A program made the position numbers and the translations under genes. The notes below the pieces were generated by a model, which was given only the letters and a program-made list of their open reading frames with translations, was not told the origin of the DNA and made no database searches. This document shows, piece after piece, positions 46,320-57,109 of a stretch of 64,000 nt of DNA. This stretch comes from Thermothielavioides terrestris NRRL 8126 (Eukaryota > Ascomycota > Sordariomycetes > Sordariales > Chaetomiaceae): positions 3,912,501-3,976,500 of the forward strand of contig NC_016459.1 of NCBI RefSeq assembly GCF_000226115.1. The letters run 5' to 3'. How positions within the stretch are numbered: position 1 is the first letter of the stretch; the number at the start of each line of letters is the position of its first letter.

Positions 46320-47760
46320 ATGCGCCTGTTCTCTCTACTCTCCACCTCGCTTGTGGCAACCTTGGTTGCCGGCCATCCGGGCCACGATCTCTCCAAAGAG
46401 CTGCGCGAAAGGCTCGATTTCCTGGCCAACAACAGGAATGACCTCAGCCACTGTGCCGAGCAAATGCGGGCTCGCGGGCTCGACGCGATCAACGCCAGAC
46501 GAAGGACACAGCTTGCTGAACATCTCATGAAAAAGCGGAACTTGGAAGGTACGAGAATCCCAAAATCAATGCCTCAAAGCTCGCAGGTATCATACTCACG
46601 TTCTACTGCGCTGTTAGTCCGAGATATCTCAAACCCGTATAACACGACCCACAAATCCAGCGTCAGCTATACGGCGCAGACGGATCTCTCCACGGTGTTT
46701 GCGGGGAACAACTCATGCGTCCTCAGCCCGGAGCAGATCGAGGGCCCGTACTGTAAGCTTGGCCGACACCGTCATGTCACAAGACGGTTGAACAACGTCT
46801 GATAACTCTGCACAACGTTAGATGTCGCCGGGGAGAGGGTGCGTCAAAATGTCACGGAGGACCAGCAAGGCGTTCCCTTGACCGTCGACATCCAAATCGT
46901 CGACATGGACACCTGCAAGCCTATTCCGGGCGCATATCTGGAGATATGGCGTAAGTGGCAACTATCCCTTCACGAGTAGGGCCGGGACCGGAAGCAGAAC
47001 GCTGACAAGACGTGCAGACAGCAACGCCACAGGCGTGTACGGCGGCGTTGTGGCGAGGGGCAACGGCGTCGGCGAGCTCGACATGTCGAACCTCAACAAC
47101 ACGATGCTACGCGGCGTGCAGAAGACCGACGACGCCGGCGCCGTTCAGTTCCACACCATCTTTCCGGGCCACTACATCGGCCGCACAATCCACATCCACG
47201 TGGCGGTGCACCTCAACGCGCAGCCGCAGCCCAACGGCACGCTGCTCGACACGACGGCGGCGCACGTGGGGCAGATGTACTTCGACCAGGACCTGATCGA
47301 CGAGATCGAGACGCGGGCGCCGTACACGCTGAACACGCAGAACAAGACGACCAACGACCAGGACATCTGGCTTGCTACGGCCGCCCAGTCGTCGGACCCG
47401 TTCATGGAGTACGTGGTGCTGGGCAAGGGCGTCGACGACGGCTTGCTGGCCTGGCTTAGCTTCGGCGTCAACACCACGCTGGCCCGCCAGGTCAGTGCCG
47501 CGGCGACTTTCTATGAGGATGGTGGCGTGGCGAATCCGAATGCTGGAATGGGTGGTTTCCCGTCTGGATTCCCATCCGGCTTCCCGTCGGGGTTCCCATC
47601 TGGCTTCCCGTCTGGATTTCCGACCGGGTTCCCTTCAGGGTTTCCTGGCGGCTTTCCTTCGGGCTTCCCGTCCGGGTTTCCAACGGGATTCCCTGTCCCC
47701 CCTGGAGCAACGCCGACGGCTTCTCCCTCGCCCTCCCCCACTCCGGCACAGAACGAGTGA
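46320..47760 (+). CDS. Secreted intradiol ring-cleavage dioxygenase-like protein with GFP-repeat tail, 411 aa, 4 exons
   Basis: Exons are 46320-46548, 46618-46752, 46822-46950 and 47018-47760. Introns are 69, 69 and 67 bp. A signal peptide (MRLFSLLSTSLVATLVAGHP) is followed by an RLDFLANNRNDLSHCA helix region common to the secreted fungal group. The catalytic domain has EGPYYVAGE (first iron Tyr), DMDTCKPIPGAYLEIWH, and FPGHYIGRTIHIHVAVH, which carries the Tyr and His ligands. Intracellular relatives cleave catechols. Secreted ones act on lignin-like or host-derived aromatics and are poorly characterised. The C-terminus has about a dozen (S/T/G)GFP tetrapeptides, then a Pro/Thr/Ser tail. The first intron is a multiple of three without stops, so retention would insert 23 residues. 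Confidence 0.88.
47551..47694 (+). repeat. 12-bp coding minisatellite (G/S/T-G-F-P repeats)
   Basis: Tandem 12-bp units of the type TCNGGNTTYCCN encode about twelve xGFP tetrapeptides at the C-terminus of the dioxygenase. Third-position changes between units show the repeat is not brand new. Confidence 0.9.
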
Positions 47761-48601
47761 TCGGTTTTGGTTCATGAAAGGGCTTGGTTGATGTCCGTCG
47801 TCCCCCATCTGGCCTGCTCACATGTGTTGTTCCCTCATTTCCTGGCCCAACGCGTTCACGCCACAAGGGCTAGGGACGAGACAGGAAAGTCAAAACGGTA
47901 CCACCAAAGTTGAGATCACCCTTCAACAAAAGGCTTGCCCTTACACGAGCCCGTTGGTACAGTGTGTTGGCGCAGTTTGTATTTTGATGGAGATTATGAT
48001 AGTGCACGTTTAGCCTGAGAGCAAAGAATCAATTCCGTTGTCCGAGTACCTAGCTCATGGGTATCGCCGGATGGACTGGGTCGCTGGTGATCAGTGTGTG
48101 ACGAGACGAAAGGAGGCCACACTTCGGGTACGTCGCCGTTGCCGCTTGGTGACACCATATTCGGCCCCTCGGCTCGACACCATGTTGCTGCAGCGAGCCT
48201 TGGATGCCCTGGTGCTCGAGGCAAAAATTGAGATGGCCTTGCTCAGACGAATGCCTCAGTGAAGCAACGACCAGGAAAAGACTTCGAAGGCTTGGTGTTG
48301 GCAAGTCACCACAAGTGAGAAACTGGAAATGAAACAAGGGGATTTTGGAACGTATGCCTAAAAATGGAGTGCCCTGACATGTAAAATGATAGCGTCAAAG
48401 CCGGGACATGAGAAGCTGGTTTTGATTACTGGACTCTTAACTTTAGGGATACCCGAGTACCGAACGTGATTCAGTCGGCAGGGCGGTCATGCAGGACCAG
48501 CCGAATAGAGAAGCCGCTCAGATGAGCGCCTCGGTCTTGAACCGCCGTACATTCTTTTCTCGGGCGACATGGAGATGGTGGGTGCGCGTAGCGCTCATAG
48601 G
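47761..48601. other. Intergenic between convergent genes
   Basis: No coding or RNA signal recognised; short frames only. Confidence 0.5.
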
Positions 48602-49153
48602 TCACCGACAGAGCATCCGCGCCGGGACCTCGATGGCGTCACCCGTCTCGTATGCCTTGAGAATCTTCTTCAGTCCGGAGCGCAGACGTGGGTTGGTCGC
48701 CCACAATGCCGAGTCCTACTCGCATGTGGCGTGCGCCTTTCTGCATTCCTCACAGGACTTTCCGCGCCCGGGGATGCATTCAACCTGGTTCCCGCTGAGG
48801 AGGCGGGACACGCACAGGACGCAAAATTCCCCCTTGTCGGGGAGCAACTCATTTTCTTCATCGTCGGAATCGCCTTCGACAACGAATCCGCCAATGGACA
48901 GTTTGTCGTTCTTAAGACATGAAGGTATATATCGCAACGCACGTGAAGTCATCACCTTACATATATATATCTGGGTATTATTGAATTCCTTACCTCGGGC
49001 CGCCAACTCCATCCGGTCGTTTTTGCTTGATTGGTCTCCACAGGACCACATCCGGATGATTCGAGCTACTAGGTTGACTCTGTTTCTGACAGAGGTTAGC
49101 TGACGCCCTGCGTTTCTCTCTGCGCCTCCTTGGGAGGACTCAACTTCCGGCAT
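48602..49153 (-). pseudogene. Cysteine-cluster protein, probably with a premature stop
   Basis: A minus-strand frame starting at the ATG at 49153 (MPEVESSQGG) is open for 145 codons to a TAG at 48718-48716. Near its end is GEFCVLCVSRLLSGNQVECIP and KSCEECRKAHATCE, a Cx2C...C...Cx2Cx6C pattern seen in many uncharacterised fungal proteins and thought to bind zinc. Directly after the TAG the same frame goes on with ATNPRLRSGLKKILKAYETG, also protein-like, to a TGA at 48604-48602. A C-to-T change (CAG to TAG) would explain this. Alternatively an intron lies there. A GT-AG pair (48954-48910, 45 bp, in frame) may be a real intron in the middle. Gene status is uncertain. Confidence 0.4.
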
Positions 49154-51221
49154 CGTGGTTGTCAGTTCTCTGTGAAAAAAAAGGGGCCGATTTTGCAAGA
49201 AATTCAAGATCGTTGACACCAGCAAGCGAAGGACAAGCGAAGGGTGCCTAGTCTCGGAGGGCGGACCAACGAGCGAAGTCTGGGGGAGGTTGAGGCCGGT
49301 GGCTGAGGTTCCGACCTCGATATCATCCCAACTTTCGTGACTTCCCGGAACACGTCGAGCCTGAACCACTGCCCACGCCGCCCATGCCCCGCGCCTCGGT
49401 GTTTACATTCCAGACTGCGCGGGCTCTTTACCAACAACATCGAATGGATGGTGGTGCAATGGGTTTAACCGCAACATGTGGAAATCATCTGATTTACCAC
49501 CCTGTGGCTCGAATGTAAGTCGCCACCATCCGTTCGATTCCGGAGCAATCTGGATTTTTTGGCCTTGGTGATGACATTGTGCTACAATGAAAGTTCATCC
49601 ACCGCAAAAGTCCCGTAGAATGAGGCAGGAGATCAGAATGTTTCGATCGGCGTCATTCTTTCAGACGCATTCAGGACGGAAAAATGTCAGAACCGCACAA
49701 GCAGCATTGGATCGGCGCCCCCTGGGCACGCGGGCCGGATCGCTAAGGTACACTAGGTACTCTATATTTAGGATCATTAAGATCTGCCAGCCCCGGATAT
49801 TCGGGAGCTCAACTGTACACAGTAGGCCAACATGGAGGCGTCCTCTCTTCCACAGTGTTCTTTCTCATCATGTAGATCAACACCACGATTGAACGCCTTG
49901 CTGTTGAGTGTTCAGATTGCGATAGCTTCGGTTGTTCTCCTCCGCGCGGTGCTTTCAACAAAACAGGCTCGTTCAGCTTGGGTTTCTGCGGGACTCTCCG
50001 CGGGCACTTCCACAGCCGCCTGCTGCTGTGCACGCCGGGGTATGGAACATGTACTGTATCTGAGCCCACAAACACCTCTGGATGGAAGGACCTGAGTGAG
50101 AAGTTGGACGTGTGAAACGTACAATGGGCAACGAGCACCGCGTTGGGACGGGAGGAGCACCTGCCGGGCACGCTGGACAGCCAGACTTGGCAAGCATAAG
50201 CAGAACCAGGAGAATCCGAACTACTGTGTAACCCTCCCAACAGCTGAGTCGGCCGGAGAGAAACCGCCCGGTTATCAATCGACCATTGCGGGGACAAGGC
50301 TCCGGTTTTGACCGAACTTTGCCAAGGCCTGCCAAGAGTTTGACGAAATAAACGAAAGCTTGTTTGCGCGGGGGCTGACCCATTGGAGTGTTGTGTCTTG
50401 AAAAAGTTGCATGATGAGAGACAAGGATTGCAACATCACGGAGTTCAGAGTACGCAGCCACCAGTGTGCTATGTCCCACGCGAGACTTGCAATGGAATGC
50501 GGGGTACGCAAGACGAGCCGGAGGCAGACGTCAGGAATCAAGGGCCGGTGAGTCGGCGGTGTTGGCCCGTGGGTGACTCTCCTACATAAAACTATTGGCA
50601 TGCAAAACTTAGCGAACGCTGCTCGCAGTGCGTGCAACGGAGGCTGACGCCCGCCAACCGGGGGGTCGATCGACGACTCAGCAGCTGGTATTTGCGCCAC
50701 TCGTCTGTTTGATGGACCGAAATTGCGACGGTTCTTGACCGTGCCTGGGTACGAGGTGCTAATTCGGGCACCGGCCCAATCATGAGTCTTCCGGTTTGTC
50801 ACCGGCGATGTAACTCCCGTCCCCAAACGGGAACAAGTTTGACAGGCCGCGTGGTTTAACCGGGTTGGCGGGTAAGCCGGCTCGCCTGTCATCCCGGCTC
50901 CAGCGTGGACTCAGTCTCAGCCGTATATACACCGTGTAGCAAGGTCTGATGCGTCGGTAACCGAGTGCCTAGCTGGGCCAACATTGCGCTGGGTAACATG
51001 GCCGAAGTGGTGTGCAGGGGAAAGAGCCCATCATACTCATGGGCTAGAATTCCGAAGAAACCCAAATGATTCGATGCAGAGAGGGCATGCACGGGCATAA
51101 TGGGATGTCTATTTATATCTCAGCTGGTTGCCCGTTCTCTTGACTCGCTCTTCTCTGGACTCAAAGCAGTCATCACGCGCTAGTGTCTCCTTCACCTTGA
51201 ACCGCCGGCTATTTCTCCACC
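49154..51221. other. Intergenic
   Basis: About 2 kb without recognised genes. A T-loop-like GTTCGATTCC at about 49529 has no A-box or acceptor stem around it, so no tRNA was called. The last few hundred bases are the promoter and leader of the small secreted protein gene. Confidence 0.45.
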
Positions 51222-51700
51222 ATGAAGTACTCCGTTGCTGCATTTGTGGCCGCCATGGCCGGCAGGTGAGCTCACTGCTCCATTCCTTGTCCTGGCTCGA
51301 GGCCAAAACTGCCATGCATCCCCTAACCTATCTTCGTCGGCGTCCGAATACTGACGGGGATGTCAACAGCGCCCTTGGCAGCCCGGCGCCGGCCGTGACT
51401 CCTGCACCGCGCGCTGCGGCCACGACATGCTCCGAGTACGCGACCACGACGTCGTATACGGCCCATGCCTGCCCACTGTATTGCGTTGAGCCGGGCAGCC
51501 CGCTGTGCCCGAAGATCTACTGCCCAGCGATCGCAATTTCCTGCGCTCCCGGCTCGACCCTCACTGCCGCTCCAGCGCCGGCCCCGACCACAATCATCGG
51601 CACTGTCACCGAGGGTTGCACCGTCACCGTTGAGGCTGAGCGCGGCTGTGCCATCTGCGGCTGCCTTGGCTGCCCGACTTGTTTGCCCGTGAAGCCTTGA
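51222..51700 (+). CDS. Small secreted cysteine-rich protein, 124 aa, 2 exons
   Basis: Exons are 51222-51265 and 51370-51700, with a 104-bp GTGAGC...ACAG intron that splits an AGC serine codon inside the signal peptide (MKYSVAAFVAAMAGSALG). The mature part is Ala/Pro/Thr-rich and has 12 cysteines, including YCVEPGSPLCPKIYC and a C-terminal CAICGCLGCPTC cluster, enough for six disulfides. Size, secretion signal and cysteine content fit the broad class of fungal small secreted proteins, some of which are effectors or wall proteins. No known domain was seen, and no toxic or host-directed activity is implied by the sequence alone. Confidence 0.75.
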
Positions 51701-52189
51701 GCGGGGAACAGCGGGGAGGCTGGTGTTGTTGGGAGTGTGCCAAAAGAAAGGAAAGGCGAATTGCCGGACGCGTGGTTCAACGATTCAATACGCTCATTTA
51801 CTTGATATTCATATCCCAGAATCCGCGCGGGGCCCATTTTTAGGATCCCGCTTACTTCGTGCCATAACCCAATCAACAAGAACCTGTGCACATAAAACAC
51901 GCAGTCGACGCACTGCCCGTCGACAACTCCGGCTCCGGATCTTAATGACCAGACACTCCCGTTGTAAGAACGATTGCTAATGGAGTATCAAGACTCTGGA
52001 CACCCTACCCACGGCGCTAGACTATAGGGTGGTGCCATCACACCCACTGGCTCCTGTGAAACGGTGGTGAACTCGAAGAGCCTTGAACTAATACCTCTCA
52101 GAGTAGGTGCCATCAGCCTGGACTAGACCACAGAAGCATGACTACAAACATTGCTATTACCGCAAACACTGTTCATGAATAGCTCGTTC
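51701..52189. other. Intergenic between convergent genes
   Basis: 3' flanks of the small secreted protein and of the mannose isomerase gene. Nothing else recognised. Confidence 0.5.
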
Positions 52190-53404
52190 TTACACAACCG
52201 CCATATGAACCTCCATTCCCTTCTCCGTTGCCCATCGCACCTTGACACCCGGCGCAACAAACCAAATCGCGCCCTCACCCAACTCCACCGTCCGCCCATC
52301 CGCCTCCATCGTCCCGGTCCCCCGCGTAACAATCAACACCGCCGGCCCGTCACTCTCGGCCACCTCATCCTCCTCCCCGGCCCTTAACTCCGCCCGGAGC
52401 ATATCAAACTCGCTCATGGGCGGCGCATACACCCTTGTCCGTCCCGTCCTGCTCTTCCCGGTCGGCTTAGCAGGCAGCATCACATCGTCCCTCCCGTGCG
52501 CGCGGAAGCTGAGCGCGTCGGCGAACAGATCGATGCTGCCGCGCTCTGCGGCCGGGCAGAACCCGGCGTTGAGCACGTTGTTGCTGCGCGCCATGCACTC
52601 GACGACGTCGCCGCTAAGGTACGCGTGCATGCCGTCGGCGGGCACGAACAGCGCCTCGCCGGGAGCCAGGACCAGGAAGTTCATGCACGTCAGCGCGACG
52701 AGCGCGCCGGGGTCTGCGGGCCCGTACTGCGCGCGCAGGCGCGGCAGGAGCGTAGGGATGGTGCCCGCGGCGTCGTCGAGGTCGGTGGCCGGGGTGGTGA
52801 GGAGCGAGTCGGAAACGTGCGTGGCTGTGTGGGCGTCGGCTTTGAGCAGGTTGCGGGTGACCTCGCGGAGCGTGGCGTCGGTCCAGTGGGTGGTGTCGGC
52901 CGGCACGAAGGGGCGGAGCGCGGGGAGCTGGAAGAGGGGCTCGATTTCAGCTAGCGGCTTGAAGCCGGCGAAGACTTCGAACTCGCTCAGGGCGAGGGCG
53001 ATTTCGGGTTTGTGGTTCGGATCGGGGAAGTTGTCCGGGTCTCTGGCGTGTAGCTTGGCGGCAAGCTCCTTGTTGGGGTGGATCTGCAGTGGGAGGGCCT
53101 TGGCGATGGAGAGTATTTTTGGGAGGAAGGGTAGCTGGCCGCCCAGTTTCTCAATGACCTTCCTGCCCAGCAGCGTTTCCTTGTTCTTCTCGAGCACGTC
53201 TTTGAGCAGCTCGCCGGTCTTCAACACGCGAGCTGGGTAGCCGGGGTAGTCCCCGAACCACATCTCCGAGTAGGGCTCATCGTCCTTGATCTCGAAGTCC
53301 TTATCCGTCTTCTTGCACAACCGGGCCGCTAGAGATTGCTGCCCCTTCTTTCCCCAGGGGTAGTTATTGCAGCTGCCCTTGAGCTGAAAAACGCGGCGAG
53401 ACAT
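52190..53404 (-). CDS. PMI40: Mannose-6-phosphate isomerase, type I, 404 aa, single exon
   Basis: The ATG at 53404 starts MSRRVFQLKGSCNNYPWGKKG, the usual N-terminus. Zinc ligands fall where expected: Gln107 and His109 in LPLQIHPNK, Glu134 in HKPEIALAL and His260 in FVPADGMHAYL. The family segment PYSEMWFGDYP is at residues 44-54 and ARSNNVLNAGF follows the last ligand. The enzyme interconverts fructose-6-phosphate and mannose-6-phosphate in the cytosol, feeding GDP-mannose for glycosylation and cell-wall mannan, or allowing growth on mannose. Length matches fungal PMIs. The open frame extends upstream of this ATG, but that part is not family-like. Confidence 0.95.
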   Translation of the reverse strand: MSRRVFQLKGSCNNYPWGKKGQQSLAARLCKKTDKDFEIKDDEPYSEMWFGDYPGYPARVLKTGELLKDVLEKNKETLLGRKVIEKLGGQLPFLPKILSIAKALPLQIHPNKELAAKLHARDPDNFPDPNHKPEIALALSEFEVFAGFKPLAEIEPLFQLPALRPFVPADTTHWTDATLREVTRNLLKADAHTATHVSDSLLTTPATDLDDAAGTIPTLLPRLRAQYGPADPGALVALTCMNFLVLAPGEALFVPADGMHAYLSGDVVECMARSNNVLNAGFCPAAERGSIDLFADALSFRAHGRDDVMLPAKPTGKSRTGRTRVYAPPMSEFDMLRAELRAGEEDEVAESDGPAVLIVTRGTGTMEADGRTVELGEGAIWFVAPGVKVRWATEKGMEVHMAVV

Positions 53405-54128
53405 GTTGGTCCTGATATCGAATCTATTGATCCTAGGTGACCTGAAGTGTAAACAGACACGGTGCTTAGAAGTTATTGCAGTGGATTTGCGTAGGAACCA
53501 GTCTTTGCTCTCATCGCACGATGTCGTCATCACATCATGGCGTCACCACCGGATGTGGGGCCGGTCCGGTGTGAGTGGGGCCGGAGTCCGGATCGGCGCG
53601 GGTGGGTCTCGGCGCCGGGTGCTTGGCCGAGACGAGCCAGAACAGCCATGCCGCGCACGCACTCGGCGGTCTCATTCGACTCACTTCCGGAAGTTTCTCA
53701 AACCAAAATTATTGCAGCCGTGCGATGTGCTGGCCAAAAGGCAACTAAAATGTTGTGATTTGCCCTGTGAGACGTTTGGAGGGGAGATTTTCAGCTGACC
53801 TGCCCTACATATTCAGGGCAGTCGAGACGGGAGACTGCTAGGTATCGCTACCAGGAAGGCAATACGTGCTGCTTTCCTTGTGCCTGAGCTCAATATTCAA
53901 GCTTCGCCGATCCTACCAGTGGTTTGGGTCCGTCTGCGTCACAGGTCCCAGTTTTGGCAACCTTCGATTGGCGTCGTTGATGTCATCGGTCTTTTATGCC
54001 AACTCCACCTCCCACCCACATACTCAACCTCCCTGCAAACCGCGGCAGGCACCGCAGTGCGTCCATTGCTTACCCAACCTTGAGATACACAATCAAGAGC
54101 ATAGTACTCCTCCAAATCAGCCTTTAAC
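53405..54128. other. Intergenic; divergent promoters of PMI40 and the DUF3292 gene
   Basis: About 720 bp. A long open frame runs through part of it, but composition and lack of similarity suggest it is non-coding. Confidence 0.5.
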
Positions 54129-56444
54129 ATGCAGTCAGACAAAAATCCCTTCAGCTCATGTCCGGAGCCAGGTGCCGCGATGGCCGACTTCCTCCCGATT
54201 CCGGCACCCAATCCCGTAGATGGAAGCTCCCAAGATCAGGAGAGCTTCGATACGTCTGACAACCATCCTACTTTCTCACACGCTGTAGCGACTGAAGCCC
54301 AAGACGACCACGGGCACGTGCAGCAACACCCCGAGAAAGACGTGCTGAATTTGGGCTGGAACGAGAGGAAGGAGGCCATCGCGGCGCCGCTAATCGGCGG
54401 CATGGATAACGAAGAACTATGGATGCTAACTCGCCGGTTTAACAAGGTTGGTTCCTTCGTGGGAACAAGCTGGTGCACCGTCCACTGACCGTCCGCAGCA
54501 AATCTACAATGTCAAGGCCACCCCTTCCCCTCCTCCTGGAGGCCTGGATCTGTACATCGCGGACGATGAGGAGTTCTCGCCAGACAAGCTGCGCGCCAAC
54601 GTCGAGCGTCTCTACATGACTGTCGGCGTTGGTATGCTGGCGGCGGTCAAGCATGTTGCTCGCTTGCGGTCCTGGCGCGAAACCCAGCGGACGGCGTGCT
54701 TCGCCACGGCGTACTTCGTCGCCTGGATCTTCGATTTCCTCGTTCCTCTTCTCTCGGCTGTGTTGGTGGCTCTCATCGGTGTTCCGCAGATACGCGGCAT
54801 TCTGTTTCCGCCTGCTCCCGTCGCGCTCGTTGACAGCAAGACTGGCGGCGTGCAGAAGCCACAGGCTGGTGTGCTGGGCAGCCACGACAGCGCAACGGGC
54901 GCCCCGGAAAAACACAAGGGCGAGGCAGTTGAGCAGGAGGCAAGCAGCTTTGTCAGGGGCATTGCCTCTGTCGCCATGGGCAGCGCTGCCGGTAAACACC
55001 CTCAGGGGGTTCCCGACTCGGATAAGACCGCGGCGATTGACGCGGCCCCTGACCCAACAGCTCTCGCCACCAGCACCGCTGATGCCAAGGACGTGGCCAG
55101 CGGCGGGAAAACCGGGGCCATGCAGGATAAGACCAAGGTTCCGATGGAGACCATGATGTGGAACAAGATGCGGCCCATCATGCACACTCTGGGCACCATT
55201 GCCGACACCTGGGAGCGACTTGCAAAGTACGGTTCCCGACATAAACAACGGAACATGACCGACGCTGACACTGAAACAGCGCCTTATCCCCCATCCCGCT
55301 CTTCCCCTCCGGAGTCTACCGTCTGCGACTTGTCGCAGTCATTCTCCCCTTTGTCTTTGGCGCCTCCCTCTTCGTCACCCCCTACCTCTTCCTCAAAGTC
55401 ATTTCCTTTTTCATCGGCTTCCTCTTCTTCGGCGACCCCATCCTCTCCCGCGTCTTCGCCTGGCTCAACCGCACCATCCCCGGTTGGCAGAAGCTGTTCC
55501 AACCGCGCAAGTACGTCATGCCACCACCTCCCGCCTTGTTAGATGCCCTCGGGCTCGAAGTCTAACTTTCGATCCACAGCACCCTCCTCAAAGGCGTGCC
55601 CACCAACGCCCAGCTGACCCTGACCCTCCTCCGGCACGGGGAAGCCCACAACGCGCCGCTCCCGCCGCCGCCACGCACCACCTCCCCACCGCCCTCATCA
55701 CCCGCCCCGCTAACAGATTCCCACCTCCGCGCAGCCGGCACCGACGCCCCGCTGAGCGCCACCACAGCGGAGCTCAACGCCGCCACCACCCCCGATACCA
55801 GCCCCAACCCACCACCCCCTCCCAGTGCCGACGGCGGCGGCGGGGAAGCCGACACCGACGCCTCGCCCAGCAGCGCCGAGCACGGCCCCAACAAACCCGG
55901 CAGCACGATCCTAGGCCTATTAAAGGGCACAACAAAAGCGCTGGTGCAGTTGGCGGTGGGAACCGACACGCTGCGTGCCAAGGTGGGGAACAAGCCGGCG
56001 CGGCACCGGCTCGGGGTGATCGCGGCGGCCGCGGGCGCAGGCGGACAGCAGGGGACCGGCGGGGAGCCGGTGGAGTTTGAAGCGCGGTACGAAGGGGACA
56101 AGGGGCGGGTGTACATCTCCGGGTGCCAGGGCGGGACGGTGCCGGTTGTGGCGTTCGCGAAGGGGGAGAGGGCGGGGACGGTGCGGATTGCGGGGCGGGA
56201 GAGGGAGGATGTGCGGGCGGAGTGGAGCGTGCCGGTGGCGGAGGTGGCGGAGCTGGGGAAGATTGGGGGGTATGGGTGGAAGGCGAAGCTGGTGGTTGGG
56301 TGGTCGATGGAGAGGGAGGTGAAGGATGGGTTGGTCATTCGGACGCAGCAGGGGCAGGAGTATATGGTCACGGCGGTGCCGTTGCGGGATGAGCTGTTCA
56401 ATCGGTTGGTGGCCATGGGCGGGCAGAAGTGGGTGGCTTATTGA
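54129..56444 (+). CDS. DUF3292-like membrane protein, 713 aa, 4 exons
   Basis: Exons are 54129-54446, 54499-55226, 55280-55510 and 55580-56444, with introns of 52, 53 and 69 bp and closing phases. The N-terminal 100 residues are acidic and polar and lead to LGWNERKEAIAAPLIGGMDNEELWMLTRRFNKQIYNVK, the conserved core of this fungal family. Two hydrophobic zones follow, one around YFVAWIFDFLVPLLSAVLVAL and one in exon 3 (VAVILPFVFGASLFVTPYL through ISFFIGFLFFG). The C-terminal half, after TLLKGVPTNAQLTL, looks like a GRAM/PH-like beta domain (FEARYEGDKGRVYISG, WKAKLVVGWSM) with a Pro/Ser insertion. Function is unknown; a membrane-lipid-associated role is an inference from layout. Confidence 0.85.
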
Positions 56445-57109
56445 GGGGAGAGAGGCGATCACCTTCATGGACGCGCGTTGGTTTTCCAGGTCTACTGCTA
56501 CTCTTCCTTGGTTGAACGGCTGGATGATGTAGCCTCGAGTTTGTGCTGGCAAACATGAGGCCCAAGTTCAATGGCCAATGATCAGAACAGGTTCCATTTG
56601 CACAGAGCTAGCGATGGATTTCGCCAGGAGGGCCGGCCACCTGAACTCCACTAAGAACACGGATGAACGGCCAGTCGGGGCCTGAAAAACGCCCTCCAGT
56701 CCAATTTAAATAAATATCCTGGCATCCTGGCCGATTCGTTCGTGGTACGGAGATGACGAACACTGGCATCATCACGTGGGCGTCCGTCCCACGGCTCCGT
56801 TTCCCTTCGCGAGCGTGTTGTCACAGCAACAGAATGTGGGTGTGGCGGCAAGCGCTCACGCCACTCCAACTGTACGAATGGGGGTTCAAGGGATCAATTC
56901 AGATCGTTGACAAGAACCCCACATTAGGGATGTCTCCCTATTCCATGTATCATCATCGAACTCCCCCACCAGGCAAAAGCATGTTCCTAAAACACCATCG
57001 GCCATCAACTAACAATGCTGTGACAAGCCGCCCAACGCGACCCATGAGTGTCCCATGCCGCAAGTTTCCCACTTATCCTCAACAGCGCCCTCTTCCACTC
57101 TCCCATCCA
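56445..57109. other. Intergenic between convergent genes
   Basis: No supported coding sequence; short frames only. Confidence 0.5.

Noticed and set aside
49520..49545. tRNA T-loop-like sequence GTTCGATTCC
   Set aside because: No A-box, anticodon arm or acceptor stem could be built around it.
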